Origin: Tenuifilum sp040752515 | GTDB lineage: Bacteria > Bacteroidota > Bacteroidia > Bacteroidales > Tenuifilaceae | NCBI GenBank assembly: GCA_040752515.1 | Contig: JBFMGQ010000008.1 | Coordinates: forward strand, 1 to 64,000 | Direction of reading: 5' to 3' | DNA: 64,000 nt | In this document: in pieces, positions 27,100 through 36,214 of the stretch | Layout: every line of letters begins with the position of its first letter | How positions within the stretch are numbered: the first letter of the stretch is position 1 | The notes under the pieces: generated by a model | Database searches by the model: none | What the model saw: only the letters and a program-made list of their open reading frames with translations | What the model was told of the DNA's origin: nothing | Program-made: the position numbers and the translations under genes

Positions 27100-27840
27100 T
27101 TAAACATTAGTTGCATAGGCAATTGTTCCAACGCTAACCTTAACGTCAACAGAGTCTAAAAGGGTTTGGGCACAGGTTTCAAGAGTTGCCCCGGTAGTTA
27201 TAACATCATCAACCAGGAGCACATGTCCCTTTTCAATCTTCTCGGCATTTTTGATGGTGAAAGCCCCAGCAATGTTTTGCATACGCTCAATACGCGACTT
27301 TTTTGTTTGAGTTTGCGTGTAAACGTTTCTAAGCAGAACATCGGTTACAACAGGTACCCCCATAGCCTCCGACAGCCCTTTTGCGATAACCTCTGCCTGG
27401 TTGTACCCACGTTCCTTTAACCGCTTGGGATGCAACGGTACGGGAACTATTGCCGTTATGGGCTTATATAGGTCAGAGTTTCTCAACTCCAGCCCAAACT
27501 GCCTGCCAAGGAATACGCCAATATCATCGCGTCCCTGATATTTCAGCATATGCAACAGCTTGCGGTAACGACTACCCTTACGGAAGAAGAAGAATGAACA
27601 GGCATGTTCCACGTTAACCCTACCCCAAAAGATTTGCGATACAGGATTATCGGTCCAATTCCAGAATCGTGTTCGGGGAATATGATACAAACAGGAGGTG
27701 CATAGCACCTCCTCGTATAGCGAAAGCCCATCGTGACAAACGGAGCAAACGTTAGGATAAAAAAGGTTGATAAAATCGTATGTAATACGTTTTACCCCAT
27801 AAAGTTTAGTTGCTTCGGGTCCACTCCACCTCTTTCCCAA
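27100..27840 (-). CDS. ComF-family phosphoribosyltransferase-like protein
   Basis: A 246-residue protein. N-terminal CxxC pairs ('CSVCHDG', 'CTSC') form a probable zinc finger. The C-terminal PRTase domain has 'IVPVPLHPKRLKERGYNQAE' and the PRPP loop 'LLVDDVITTGAT'. ComF proteins take part in DNA uptake or in handling of DNA after uptake; no other competence gene is in the window. No better start was found, so it overlaps the DUF2147 gene by 35 bp, suggesting coupling. Confidence 0.88.
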   Translation of the reverse strand: MGKRWSGPEATKLYGVKRITYDFINLFYPNVCSVCHDGLSLYEEVLCTSCLYHIPRTRFWNWTDNPVSQIFWGRVNVEHACSFFFFRKGSRYRKLLHMLKYQGRDDIGVFLGRQFGLELRNSDLYKPITAIVPVPLHPKRLKERGYNQAEVIAKGLSEAMGVPVVTDVLLRNVYTQTQTKKSRIERMQNIAGAFTIKNAEKIEKGHVLLVDDVITTGATLETCAQTLLDSVDVKVSVGTIAYATNV

Positions 27841-28243
27841 TGAATGAGAAACCTATATAACCCTTGACATGGAGTAAATTATAGTTCCCATCGTCGAACC
27901 ACATGTAACACTTGTAGGTTTTTCCCTCCTTGGGATTATAGATTGTGCCATCAACCCACTGGCTATCCTTGTAAACAAAGCCATCGAGCATTCTCAAACC
28001 CATGATGGGGCGATTTTGTAACTTGGGATCGGGATTCTTATCGTCAACCTTAGGTTTCCCATCCTTATTGGGCTCCTTAAGCCAGGTAATCTCACCGTAG
28101 AATTTTCCCTTGGAATCCTTCTTAATGGTAACCTTGGAATCGCCGTACTGGGTTAGCCATGTACCAAGAACCTTGTCCTGATGCTGTGCCATCACCGGCA
28201 CCAGTAACATCAATGCAAACGCAAGCAATAATAACTTCTTCAT
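27806..28243 (-). CDS. DUF2147 secreted protein
   Basis: A 145-residue protein with a signal peptide (LLLAFALMLLVPVMAQ) and 'VLGTWLTQYGDSKVTIKKDS' at the start of the mature chain, then 'YKCYMWFDDGNYNLLHVKGY' and 'FSFIGKEVEWTR' at the end, as in DUF2147 lipocalin-like proteins. Periplasmic; function unknown. Third in the run DUF2461-rlpA-DUF2147-comF. Confidence 0.85.
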   Translation of the reverse strand: MKKLLLLAFALMLLVPVMAQHQDKVLGTWLTQYGDSKVTIKKDSKGKFYGEITWLKEPNKDGKPKVDDKNPDPKLQNRPIMGLRMLDGFVYKDSQWVDGTIYNPKEGKTYKCYMWFDDGNYNLLHVKGYIGFSFIGKEVEWTRSN

Positions 28244-28292
28244 AGTTTATTTAGGTTGGTTATAAGTTTCAATATTAGCGAATTTTTATCAA

Positions 28293-29045
28293 TTACCTAA
28301 TTTCAACAATAAAACATCCCTGATACTTGGTTTGAGCGCTTTGCTTTACCTTTTCGGCATCGGCACGGGAGGTAAATGGGCCAATAAGTACCTTAAAAAG
28401 ACGCTCGTTGTAAACCGTAACAACCTGAACGCAAGCCCTCTTCCCAAATTGAACCTGGGCATCGGCTAAAAGCGTGAAAATATTGGCCTGCTCCTTGAAG
28501 CTGCCTAGCTGTAGGTAAAATCCCTTTTTGTTTTGTTTTTGAACCTCAACCAAAAAATACTCAACCGATTCGGATACACCAGCTTGTGGATTGCTCTTTG
28601 TTTCATTGGCTTGAGCACCAGCTACTACCTTACCTGCATCGGTTGGCTGGCTTTTGGGTACCTCCACCTTTGACTCAAGTTTTACCCCCTGGTTATCTAT
28701 CACCTCTATTCTTACCCTTGCAATCCCTTTGCCTATCATTCCAAGCCTCTCGGCTACCGATTTTGAAACATCAGTTATTCTGCCAGGCACAAATGGACCC
28801 CTATCGTTTACCCGGGCTATGGCCGATTGGTTGTTATCCAAATTGGTGATTTTAACCAGTGAACCGAATGGGATGGAAACATGGGCACAGGTTGCCTTTA
28901 AGTGGCTGTATCGCTCACCCGATGCTGTTACCCTGCCCTCAAAGCTATCGTCGTAAATTGATGCATTCCCTTCCTGAACATAACCTACCTGTGCTGAAGT
29001 AAGCAAGGGAAACACCCAAAAAAGAATTACTACCGCGTTGCGCAT
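28293..29045 (-). CDS. RlpA-like lytic transglycosylase with SPOR domain
   Basis: A 250-residue secreted protein. After a signal peptide comes the double-psi beta-barrel of RlpA: 'ASIYDDSFEGRVTASGERY', 'KATCAHVSIPFGSLVKITN' and 'ARVNDRGPFVPGRITDVSK', with the conserved D-R-G-P. The C-terminal 75 residues form a SPOR domain ('FYLQLGSFKEQANIFTLLAD', 'FKVLIGPFTSRADAEKV') that binds denuded glycan at division sites. It shares one base with the DUF2461 gene. Confidence 0.9.
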   Translation of the reverse strand: MRNAVVILFWVFPLLTSAQVGYVQEGNASIYDDSFEGRVTASGERYSHLKATCAHVSIPFGSLVKITNLDNNQSAIARVNDRGPFVPGRITDVSKSVAERLGMIGKGIARVRIEVIDNQGVKLESKVEVPKSQPTDAGKVVAGAQANETKSNPQAGVSESVEYFLVEVQKQNKKGFYLQLGSFKEQANIFTLLADAQVQFGKRACVQVVTVYNERLFKVLIGPFTSRADAEKVKQSAQTKYQGCFIVEIR

Positions 29046-29707
29046 TACTGTATAGCTTGGTTTAAGAACTTTATCAATGGGCTCAACGTTTCAAACACCT
29101 CAATTGTCCTGCGATCAAAATCGGGATGTATAAGCTCCTGATCGGTAAAATCGCACGAGGGTGTTATATGTTTCAATCGGAGAAAATGATCTAACTCCGA
29201 ATCGAACTCAAACCCAGCAGGTGTGCGTTTAGCCTGTTCAACGCCCTCCCAGGTAAAGGTTGATTTAAACTTGGGATTGTTGATAATTGAAAGGAACTCG
29301 GTACGGTTATCAACCATGGCCATGCGTACCTCTTTCATAACGGGAGTAGGAGCCATATACAGTCCTCCCGAAGCAAACGAACTCCCGGGCTGGATATGGA
29401 TGTAGTACCCGCAGCTGTTGCTCTTCCTTCCACCTGGGGCAATAAAAGCCCCAAAGTTCTCCTTGTACGGATTTTTATTGGCCGAAAAACGAACATCACG
29501 GTATATGCGGAAAGTGCAATCGCGGGGCTCAAGAGCGCCTATCGATTTATCGAATCGGCTAATGCCCGCTATCAATGTGAAAATAAACTGCTGAAAATCG
29601 GCATTTGCCAGCTCGTAGCTATTGCGGTTTGCCTGAAACCACTCGCGGTTATTGTTCTTTGACAGGTTAACCAGAAAATCAACTGTTTCCTTCTTTAGTC
29701 CGGGCAT
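29045..29707 (-). CDS. DUF2461 (TIGR02453) protein
   Basis: A 220-residue cytosolic protein. The family signature is clear: 'FLVNLSKNNNREWFQANR' near the start, 'CTFRIYRDVRFSANKNPYK' and 'FGAFIAPGGRKSNSCGYY'. Function unknown; widespread in Bacteroidota. It overlaps rlpA by one base. A tRNA-Lys gene with its own terminator is 82 bp upstream on the same strand. Confidence 0.88.
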   Translation of the reverse strand: MPGLKKETVDFLVNLSKNNNREWFQANRNSYELANADFQQFIFTLIAGISRFDKSIGALEPRDCTFRIYRDVRFSANKNPYKENFGAFIAPGGRKSNSCGYYIHIQPGSSFASGGLYMAPTPVMKEVRMAMVDNRTEFLSIINNPKFKSTFTWEGVEQAKRTPAGFEFDSELDHFLRLKHITPSCDFTDQELIHPDFDRRTIEVFETLSPLIKFLNQAIQ

Positions 29708-29757
29708 TGGGGTTTGGGTTTACTAACAAATTTACTAAAATATTTTATGCCGATAAT

Positions 29758-29784
29758 AAAAAAAGCCACCCTAAAAGGTGGCTT
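29758..29784 (-). terminator. Terminator of tRNA-Lys
   Basis: On the minus strand, GCCACC (29782-29777) and GGTGGC (29770-29765) form a hairpin with a 6 nt loop, followed by T7 (29764-29758). It lies 5 bp after the tRNA 3' end. Confidence 0.8.
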
Positions 29785-29788
29785 CCTG

Positions 29789-29861
29789 TCGGCTCGGTGG
29801 GGATCGAACCCACGACCCCATGATTAAGAGTCACGTGCTCTACCAGCTGAGCTACGAGCCG
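29789..29861 (-). tRNA. tRNA-Lys (anticodon CTT)
   Basis: A 73 nt cloverleaf: acceptor CGGCTCG/CGAGCCG with discriminator A, D-stem GCTC/GAGC, anticodon stem CGTGA/TCATG (one G-U pair) with loop CTCTTAA giving anticodon CTT, and T arm GTGGG-TTCGATC-CCCAC. CCA is not encoded. It reads AAG lysine codons. Confidence 0.97.
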
Positions 29862-29876
29862 TTATTTTTGTGGCTG

Positions 29877-29906
29877 CAAATTTAGTATCTTTTTTAACCA
29901 ACGCAA
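29877..29906 (-). promoter_or_regulatory. tRNA-Lys promoter (TTG-N19-TAAATTTG)
   Basis: On the minus strand TTG (29906-29904), 19 nt, then TAAATTTG (29884-29877). The predicted start near 29870 is about 9 nt before the tRNA. Confidence 0.6.
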
Positions 29907-29975
29907 AATGTCATCTAAAAATTTACTTTCTTTACGGAAAATTTTTGTTAAACAACTTAAAAGCAGGACGCAAGA

Positions 29976-31034
29976 ATGGTACGCAGAACAATTCTTATTA
30001 CCGGAGGTGCAGGCTTCATTGGCTCACATGTGGTTCGCAGGTTTGTAAAAAACTACCCCGATTACCTGATTATCAACTTTGATAAGCTAACCTATGCAGG
30101 GAACCTGCAAAACCTAACTGATATCGAGAACAAGCCCAACTACAGGTTTTTTAAGGGCGATATTGCCAACGAGGCCGACGTTGATAGGGTTTTTAGCCAA
30201 TTTGCCATTGATGGCGTTATCCATTTAGCCGCCGAGTCGCATGTTGATAGGTCGATTACCGATCCGATGGCGTTCATTCGCACAAACATAGTTGGTACCA
30301 CCGTTCTGCTTAACGCTACCCGTAAGTTCTGGAATGGCAACTGGGATAACAAGCTTTTCTACCATATATCCACCGATGAGGTTTATGGCAGTCTGGGCTC
30401 GGAGGGTTTCTTCACCGAGGAAACAGCCTACGATCCCCGCAGTCCATACTCCGCCTCAAAGGCATCGTCCGATCATCTGGTTAGGGCTTACCATCATACC
30501 TATGGCCTCCCCGCAGTAATATCGAACTGCTCCAATAACTACGGGCCAAACCAGTTCCCCGAGAAGCTAATTCCGCTCTCAATCCATAACATTAAGAACA
30601 ACAAGCCCATACCCATTTACGGGAAAGGGGAGAACGTTCGCGACTGGCTTTACGTTGAAGACCATGCTGCCGCCATCGACCTGATTTTCCATAGGGCAAA
30701 GCCCGGAACAACCTACAATATTGGTGGAAACAACGAGTGGAAAAATATCGACCTCATCAGGCTGCTTTGCCGAATAATGGATAAGAAACTGGGCAGAACC
30801 CAGGGCGAATCGGAAAGGCTGATAACCTTTGTAAAAGACAGGGCCGGCCACGACCTGCGTTACGCCATCGACTCAAGTAAAATACAACGTGAACTTGGCT
30901 GGAAGCCATCGCTAACCTTTGAGGTAGGCCTCGAAAAAACGGTGGACTGGTACTTGGCCAATGAGCAATGGCTCAACAACGTGGTAAGCGGCGATTACCT
31001 AAAATACTACGAACAGCAGTACGGGGGGAGGTAA
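29976..31034 (+). CDS. rfbB: dTDP-glucose 4,6-dehydratase
   Basis: A 352-residue extended SDR that converts dTDP-glucose to the 4-keto-6-deoxy sugar, the precursor of dTDP-rhamnose. NAD site 'GGAGFIGSHVVRRF'; 'HISTDEVYGSLG' carries the catalytic Thr-Asp-Glu; 'YSASKASSDHLVRAYHHTYG' has YxxxK. 'NCSNNYGPNQFPEKLIPL' and 'YGKGENVRDWLYVEDH' are RfbB hallmarks. No rfbA, C or D lies beside it, so the rest of the pathway is elsewhere. Confidence 0.96.
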   Translation: MVRRTILITGGAGFIGSHVVRRFVKNYPDYLIINFDKLTYAGNLQNLTDIENKPNYRFFKGDIANEADVDRVFSQFAIDGVIHLAAESHVDRSITDPMAFIRTNIVGTTVLLNATRKFWNGNWDNKLFYHISTDEVYGSLGSEGFFTEETAYDPRSPYSASKASSDHLVRAYHHTYGLPAVISNCSNNYGPNQFPEKLIPLSIHNIKNNKPIPIYGKGENVRDWLYVEDHAAAIDLIFHRAKPGTTYNIGGNNEWKNIDLIRLLCRIMDKKLGRTQGESERLITFVKDRAGHDLRYAIDSSKIQRELGWKPSLTFEVGLEKTVDWYLANEQWLNNVVSGDYLKYYEQQYGGR

Positions 31035-31638
31035 GTGAATAGTTAGAGTGAAAGTTCAATGAGGTTCGTTGATCGTGAACCGTGAGCCGTTAAACAAAAT
31101 CGGACAACCATCAACCAACCCGACCCCTCTAAATCTCCCCTGAAAGGGGAGACTTTGGCTCCGTAATAAAACTAAACAACTGCAATCCCCTCTTCTTTCA
31201 GGAGGGGGACTGGGGTGAGGTCGCTTTCCGCGAACAACTAACAACGCTTTTTTTCATTCCGAGCAAATGCGAGGAATCTCATTATCAAGAGGACATAGAA
31301 GAAGTTAGAGGAAGTTAAAACGACAAATGTGAACCGTGAGCCGTTAAACGTTAAACGAAATCGAACAACGAACAACTATATCTAGTCATTGAATGCGGTC
31401 TTATGCCGTCTTTAATACGCCACTAAGTCACAAACCTCGCCAAGTGATTGATACCATCACATGTTAGCAAAAATTGAAGGCAAAAAAATTAAAAACCGCT
31501 TTGATGATTTGCAAAACTTTACTAAGTTTGAAATTAGTATGATTCTAGTCATACATATCCGGCCAATTTAGGAGATATTGTATGATTTTGTCATACCTAT
31601 AAACGAGTTATGCTGCATTTACTCGAACGACTTTACGA
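31035..31638. other. 604 bp gap at the left border of the accessory island
   Basis: No gene is seen. 31070-31380 holds dispersed repeat text, including 'gaaccgtgagccgttaaacg' (twice, 31077 and 31330) and 'cattccgagcaaatgcgagg' (inverse of the repeat near 49210). From about 31440 composition turns AT-rich. Two dyads GTATGA-TCATAC lie at 31537-31554 and 31580-31596, and the cassette-like boundary GTTATGCTGC at 31607-31616. Confidence 0.5.
31537..31596. promoter_or_regulatory. Two GTATGA-N5/6-TCATAC dyads
   Basis: Perfect 6 bp arms with a 6 bp spacer at 31537-31554 and a 5 bp spacer at 31580-31596, centres about 43 bp apart (four helical turns). They lie 43-102 bp before the gene at 31639 and look like paired operator sites or a recombinase-binding region. 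Function inferred. Confidence 0.4.
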
Positions 31639-32562
31639 ATGAATAAAAGGTTGACACTAATTCTGTTTTTTTTGATAAGTTCTTTTATTGGAATTTGTCA
31701 GATAAGTATTTCTGGAATTGTTCTTGCGAAGGAAGATAAACTAGAAATTCCAGGAGTAAGAGTTACTGAAAAAGGAACAGAAAATGAAACGGTAACTGAT
31801 ATGAACGGTACGTTTTCAATAATAGTATCAAATCCTGATGCAATTTTAGTATTTGCTTTTATTGGAATGGTTGAAAAAGAGTTCAAACTGAAAGGTCAAA
31901 ATAATATAAAAGTGCTAATGAAATCAGACTGCATTAAAGACCTTTTTGACCATCAGCATATAGGTTTATTAGCTAATAGTGGATTGCTAAATACTCCAAT
32001 TGGCGGACAATTTGAATTTTCGTTCCCTGCCTTTTTCAGGTCTACAACATTAAAAACTGCTCTTAGTTACCAAACAAATTTTAAAGAAAATGAATTTCTA
32101 AATTCTGAAGTAGAATTAGACCATATTATATTTGAATGCGACTATGAAATGGACTTAAAATGGCATTACAGAAAAGTTTCGTATGATAAAGACTTTAATG
32201 CAAATGCATATTCGTTTGAATCTGTTTTAATGTTTGACTTTTTAAATCCAATTTATATATATAGCCCTGGACTTATTGTTGGGTATGGAGAACTTTCTTA
32301 TCAAGAGTTTGGTTTTTCTAACAAACAAGTTTTTAATGGTCCTGTGTTAGGTTTAAGGGCTGAATTGGGGAAACTTTACGGTTCCGAGATATCTGCTAAA
32401 GTTGGACTCTTCAAAGATATGATTGAATATCAAGGTCTATTCCGATTTGATTATCGAAAAATAGCCGCATTCATCAAATTCTACAAATTAGACTCTTATA
32501 CAGAACTGAGTGTTGGTTTTGGAATGAATATGACATATAGACTGAAAAAACAGAGAAAATAA
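31639..32562 (+). CDS. Secreted carboxypeptidase-regulatory-like domain protein, probable outer-membrane
   Basis: A 307-residue AT-rich gene. A signal peptide (LTLILFFLISSFIGICQ) is followed at residues 22-95 by a CarboxypepD_reg-like beta-sandwich ('ISGIVLAKEDKLEIPGVRVT', 'TVTDMNGTFSIIV', 'AFIGMVEKEFKL'), the same module found before TonB receptor plugs. The remaining 200 residues alternate in a beta-barrel-like way and end 'MNMTYRLKKQRK', but there is no plug or classical receptor. Function unknown. It is bounded by GTTATGCTGC (31607) and GCAGCATAAC (32565), as expected for a gene cassette. Confidence 0.6.
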   Translation: MNKRLTLILFFLISSFIGICQISISGIVLAKEDKLEIPGVRVTEKGTENETVTDMNGTFSIIVSNPDAILVFAFIGMVEKEFKLKGQNNIKVLMKSDCIKDLFDHQHIGLLANSGLLNTPIGGQFEFSFPAFFRSTTLKTALSYQTNFKENEFLNSEVELDHIIFECDYEMDLKWHYRKVSYDKDFNANAYSFESVLMFDFLNPIYIYSPGLIVGYGELSYQEFGFSNKQVFNGPVLGLRAELGKLYGSEISAKVGLFKDMIEYQGLFRFDYRKIAAFIKFYKLDSYTELSVGFGMNMTYRLKKQRK

Positions 32563-32567
32563 ACGCA

Positions 32568-32701
32568 GCATAACAAGCAGTTGCTTTCACTAGGGCTGAT
32601 GATGCAGATACGAAAGTTTTTAGTAATTTAGTTTCGTTTTAACGTGGGATGACGCCGCTGGCTCTTAACTCCCCAGCAGCCCAAACCACCGACCGTTGTA
32701 A
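32568..32701 (+). repeat. attC-like palindromic element 1
   Basis: A 134 bp element right after the stop of the 31639 gene. It starts GCATAAC and ends GTTGTAA, near but not perfect matches to the attC core boxes RYYYAAC and GTTRRRY. Inside are ACGAAA-N16-TTTCGT and a GGGCTG/CAGCCC pair. Its right part shares a layout ('TTAACGTGGGAT', 'CCCAAACCACC') with the elements at 33511 and 37517. Weaker than the other two. Confidence 0.45.
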
Positions 32702-32850
32702 TTAAAGAAATGCAATGAATTTAGGTTTATAGTAAGAGATATCGATAAATTTTTTGAAAGTTTTCAGAAGATTGCTCTGAAGGTTAACAGGATTTTAGAA
32801 TATAAAAATTACTTTAGTTCATATTTCGACTATAAAACGATTTTATTAAA

Positions 32851-33527
32851 ATGAATAAGCATATTTACTTCACCCTATTGTTTATAATTATATCATTTTA
32901 TCATGTAAAAACCATGAATATAGATGCAACACGAATACTATTTCAGGTAATGATAAAGGATTAAAAAAAGCATAAAATAGATTAGTATAAATAATAGAAT
33001 AATTGAAAAATCATTAATAATTGAAAAAGAAATAGCAAAGCAGCACAATTCTGTAGAACAATTACAAAATTTGCTACCCCCTGAAATTGGCGATAAATAT
33101 CATGATTTTAGTGGAGTAAATAGTAATGGCGAATTTATGAAGATTTCAGATATTAAAGGGAAATATATTCTATTGAAATTTACAGGATCTGGTTGTGGTG
33201 CTTGCGTAAAATCTATACCTGAACTCAGAAGGGTATATGAAAAATATCATAAATCACTTGAAATAGTTGATTTTACTCTGACGTAAGTGTATATGACTGG
33301 TTAAAGCATGTTGAAAAGGAAAAAATTCCTTGGCTAACATTATGTAACGGAAGAGGAATGTATAGTAATACTTGGGAGAATTACGGGATAAAGGGAATAC
33401 CTACATTTTGCCTTATTAACAAAAAAGGTATTATTATTCAAAAATGGATTGGATACGAATAATGGCTAATAGAAGAACAGATTGAATTAATAATAGAAAA
33501 TAATAATGGAGCCCAACAAGGGATGTA
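32851..33527 (+). pseudogene. Decayed thioredoxin-family (TlpA/DUF4369-like) protein
   Basis: Pieces of one protein lie in different frames. 32851 opens with a signal peptide (MNKHIYFTLLFIIISF) and stops at 32965; 'TISGNDKGLKKA' follows in a second frame. 32981-33286 encodes 'EIGDKYHDFSGVNSNGEF' and the thioredoxin segment 'KFTGSGCGACVKSIPEL', with CGAC as the redox CxxC motif. A one-base loss near 33281 shifts the rest ('SVYDWLKHVEKEKIPWLTL', 'YGIKGIPTFCLINKKG' with the cis-Pro), and a TAA interrupts 'IGYE-WLIEEQ' at 33461. At least three lesions, so non-functional. Confidence 0.75.
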
Positions 33528-33638
33528 ACCATTTTGGGTTGAATGGATAGGCAAGCGGGTTGGCACGCAGGAACTCCTTAAAGTGGAATATATCTCAAGC
33601 CCCGTACCCCCAAACTGGTCACACCCCAACCGTTGGAC
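33511..33638 (+). repeat. attC-like palindromic element 2
   Basis: A 128 bp element beginning GCCCAAC (exact RYYYAAC) and ending GTTGGAC (exact GTTRRRY). Its ends are imperfect inverted repeats: GGGATGTAACCATTTTGGG (33521-33539) faces CCCAAACTGGTCACACCCC (33609-33627) with mismatches and a bulge, as in folded attC sites of integrons. It is about 89% identical by eye to the element at 37517, in the same orientation. Confidence 0.65.
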
Positions 33639-33742
33639 ACAAGAGTATTAAACGACGAATAAATCGTCTTGTAAACGTTAATACTTAAACCTATTTGATT
33701 AAAAGCAAGAAAAACTTGACTTTATCATTCATTTTAACGCAC

Positions 33743-36052
33743 CTAGAATTCATATTTTATTTGCAATGACAGCATACGACCAGGTGAAATCATATTTCGT
33801 GAATCAATATAATGATTATTAAGTAAATTATGAATCATTAGTGAAGCTTGCAAGCCTTTATATATAGGCCTCCATAGCTGTAAGTCAATGAAATAATAAC
33901 TATTAATTTTTTCTGTATTAATATCATTAATCCATTGCGCTCCTTTATAGTTGAAAACAACTGATGAATTGATTATAGAATTTTTCCAAATTAAAGTCGT
34001 ATTGAATATATCACTTGGTTGATAAACTAGTTCTTTCCCAACTAAGTTATCTTCAATTTCAGAGTTAAGTCTCTTATAATCTAGAATATTAGTAACAATA
34101 TGACTGTATGCTAAAGACCAAATAAAACTATTGCTTAACGTGAAATTTACATTAAATTCTGCTCCATAAATTTCAACTTTTCCGATATTGCTTTTAGTCA
34201 TAATTGGGCGAAGCTTATTATTCAAAATAATTGAATCGCCAGTTGCAATATATGCGTGATAATCTTGCCCAATAGAGTAGAAAAATGATGTTGAAAAACT
34301 TACCTTTTTAAAATACAAAATATCTGCACCAATTTCGTAGTTATCTATATATTCAGGTTTTAGCAAAGGATTAGCAATTTTCATTCCGCCTGAAATACGA
34401 CCTGTACGGCACAAATCATCAAGTACAGGAGCTCTGTAACCTCTGCTATAGCCAAGGTAGGTTCTGAATTTTTGGGGTTGGTAATACTGAAATGAGACCC
34501 TTGGACTAAAAGCAGAAAAATTTGCATTGTTCAAATCTCCCGAGAAATTCTGTAAGAAAGCAGTTTCACTTGTTGGATTTTCAACTAAAAATTTACCATC
34601 GTAGAACATTGCGTAATCATATCTAATGCCAGCTAATATGCTAAGCGGTGTTTCTCCGATTTTTATCTCATCAAGCAGGTAAACACCTACTAAATTCATT
34701 TTCCCTAAGTTTAAAACTTTATCGGTAGATGTAATGTAAGTGTCGGCACCATCAACAGCACCATAACGCATATCAATACCTGAAGTTAATTTGTTGTATT
34801 TGCCCAATGAAAAACTGTAACCAGAAAGTAAGCCAATGTCATCACGAGTTGAAAGCACGTCATATCTTTTTATTTCATTATTCTTTAAACTTTCTCTTAT
34901 GTTCTTATAGTACTCACGTTGAGTATAAAAATTAACCTTTAGGTTGCTGTTGTCATTAAATATACCCTGATAAGAAACCCTGCTGTTTATGTCAGTGTAC
35001 CAGTTATAAGCACCTTTGCTAGAGGCTAAATTTTCATTTGTAAAACCATAACCTGTGAAGTTTGAACCAGTACCACGTTGCCCTGAATAGTACCCACCTG
35101 AACATTCAATTTTATGTTTTGCAGAAAGTTGAAATCCAACTTTTGCTCCAACATTGTACTCAGTTAAGAATGAAGGAATTGAAAACTCATCAACCTCATC
35201 CGCTTGGCTAGTAATATATCCATCGCTTTTCCTGTGACTTCCATTTATTGACCAGTATAATCTATCTTTTATACCTGAAACGTTAGCTTGTGTTTGAAGT
35301 GTTGAAAAGCTACCATAACTTAGTGAAACGTCACCCTGTAGCGGTTCGCTTGGCGTAGGAGTAATTAAATTTATAACTCCGCCCATTGCATTTCCACCAT
35401 GTATTGTTGACCCAGAGCCTTTTAAAACTTCTATTTGTTTTAAATTAGCCGTATTAATAGAATTCCAGTTAACTGTTCCCCCATCATTCTTATTTATGGG
35501 TGCACCATCAATCATTACCAATGTTCGACCTGCTTCGTTGCCCATACCACGCAACGAAATATCAGCTGCTCCAAAAATTGATGCACCTCTACTTATGGAA
35601 ACGCCTGGGATGGAGTACAAGTAATTATCAGCCGAAAGAGCAGGGATTCCCTGAATCTTGTTGTTACCAATAACCTCGACCCTTTGGGGTACATCTAAAA
35701 TTTTTCTCTCGCTTCGGGTTGCTGTTACAACTACGGTTTTTAACTCATATATTTCAGCATCAAGCATTATTGTAATTTCTTTATTAAATGAATCGGGGCT
35801 TATAACAAGTGACTTGGATGAGTATCCTAAACTTTTAGCTGTAATTTCAATTGTATTGTTACCTGTAATTTGGAGTAAAAATGCCCCGTTACTCTGTGAT
35901 ACTGTTTTGATATCAGAATCCTTTACTTCAACAATTGCAAATGGGATTCCATTTCCCGTTTCCTTATCAATTACTTTTCCGCTGAGGCTAACCTGCGAAA
36001 AGGTGTTTAGGCTAAAAAACGCCATTGCAAAAAATAAAAAGGTCTTTTTCAT
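33743..36052 (-). CDS. TonB-dependent outer-membrane receptor with carboxypeptidase-like N-terminus
   Basis: A 769-residue receptor. Signal peptide (FLFFAMAFFSLNTFSQ), then a CarboxypepD_reg-like domain (residues 22-100, 'LSGKVIDKETGNGIPFAIVE'), a TonB-box-like 'ELKTVVVTATRS', a plug (about 120-230, 'GASIFGAADISLRGMGNEAG', 'LKGSGSTIHGGNAMGGVINL') and a 22-strand-type barrel ending 'RMLSLQIKYEF' with terminal Phe. It is of the BtuB/FepA-like size, not the long SusC type. Ligand unknown. Divergent from the lipoprotein gene at 36245, and both lie between attC-like elements 2 and 3. Confidence 0.88.
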   Translation of the reverse strand: MKKTFLFFAMAFFSLNTFSQVSLSGKVIDKETGNGIPFAIVEVKDSDIKTVSQSNGAFLLQITGNNTIEITAKSLGYSSKSLVISPDSFNKEITIMLDAEIYELKTVVVTATRSERKILDVPQRVEVIGNNKIQGIPALSADNYLYSIPGVSISRGASIFGAADISLRGMGNEAGRTLVMIDGAPINKNDGGTVNWNSINTANLKQIEVLKGSGSTIHGGNAMGGVINLITPTPSEPLQGDVSLSYGSFSTLQTQANVSGIKDRLYWSINGSHRKSDGYITSQADEVDEFSIPSFLTEYNVGAKVGFQLSAKHKIECSGGYYSGQRGTGSNFTGYGFTNENLASSKGAYNWYTDINSRVSYQGIFNDNSNLKVNFYTQREYYKNIRESLKNNEIKRYDVLSTRDDIGLLSGYSFSLGKYNKLTSGIDMRYGAVDGADTYITSTDKVLNLGKMNLVGVYLLDEIKIGETPLSILAGIRYDYAMFYDGKFLVENPTSETAFLQNFSGDLNNANFSAFSPRVSFQYYQPQKFRTYLGYSRGYRAPVLDDLCRTGRISGGMKIANPLLKPEYIDNYEIGADILYFKKVSFSTSFFYSIGQDYHAYIATGDSIILNNKLRPIMTKSNIGKVEIYGAEFNVNFTLSNSFIWSLAYSHIVTNILDYKRLNSEIEDNLVGKELVYQPSDIFNTTLIWKNSIINSSVVFNYKGAQWINDINTEKINSYYFIDLQLWRPIYKGLQASLMIHNLLNNHYIDSRNMISPGRMLSLQIKYEF

Positions 36053-36186
36053 TTAAAATTGTTTTTAAAAGGTGAAATTTAAACAACTGAATATCTGACT
36101 TAAAATTGAAGCAACACTAATGTTAATAGGCAACCCTAAGCGAAAAAAATTTTTTCAGTATGTATCATTTGCTTCTGGAATTTTTT

Positions 36187-36214
36187 TTGCACTTTTGCGA
36201 TATGCATATATTTG
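36187..36214 (+). promoter_or_regulatory. Promoter of the duplicated-fold lipoprotein gene (TTG-N17-TATATTTG)
   Basis: TTG at 36187-36189, 17 nt, then TATATTTG at 36207-36214. The start near 36221 lies before the ATG at 36245 but after the ATG at 36212, which decides the start codon. Confidence 0.55.

Noticed and set aside
33570..33585. Sigma-54-like TGGCAC in the attC-like repeat
   Set aside because: There is no TTGC/GC at the required -12 spacing, and the sequence is part of the repeated element.
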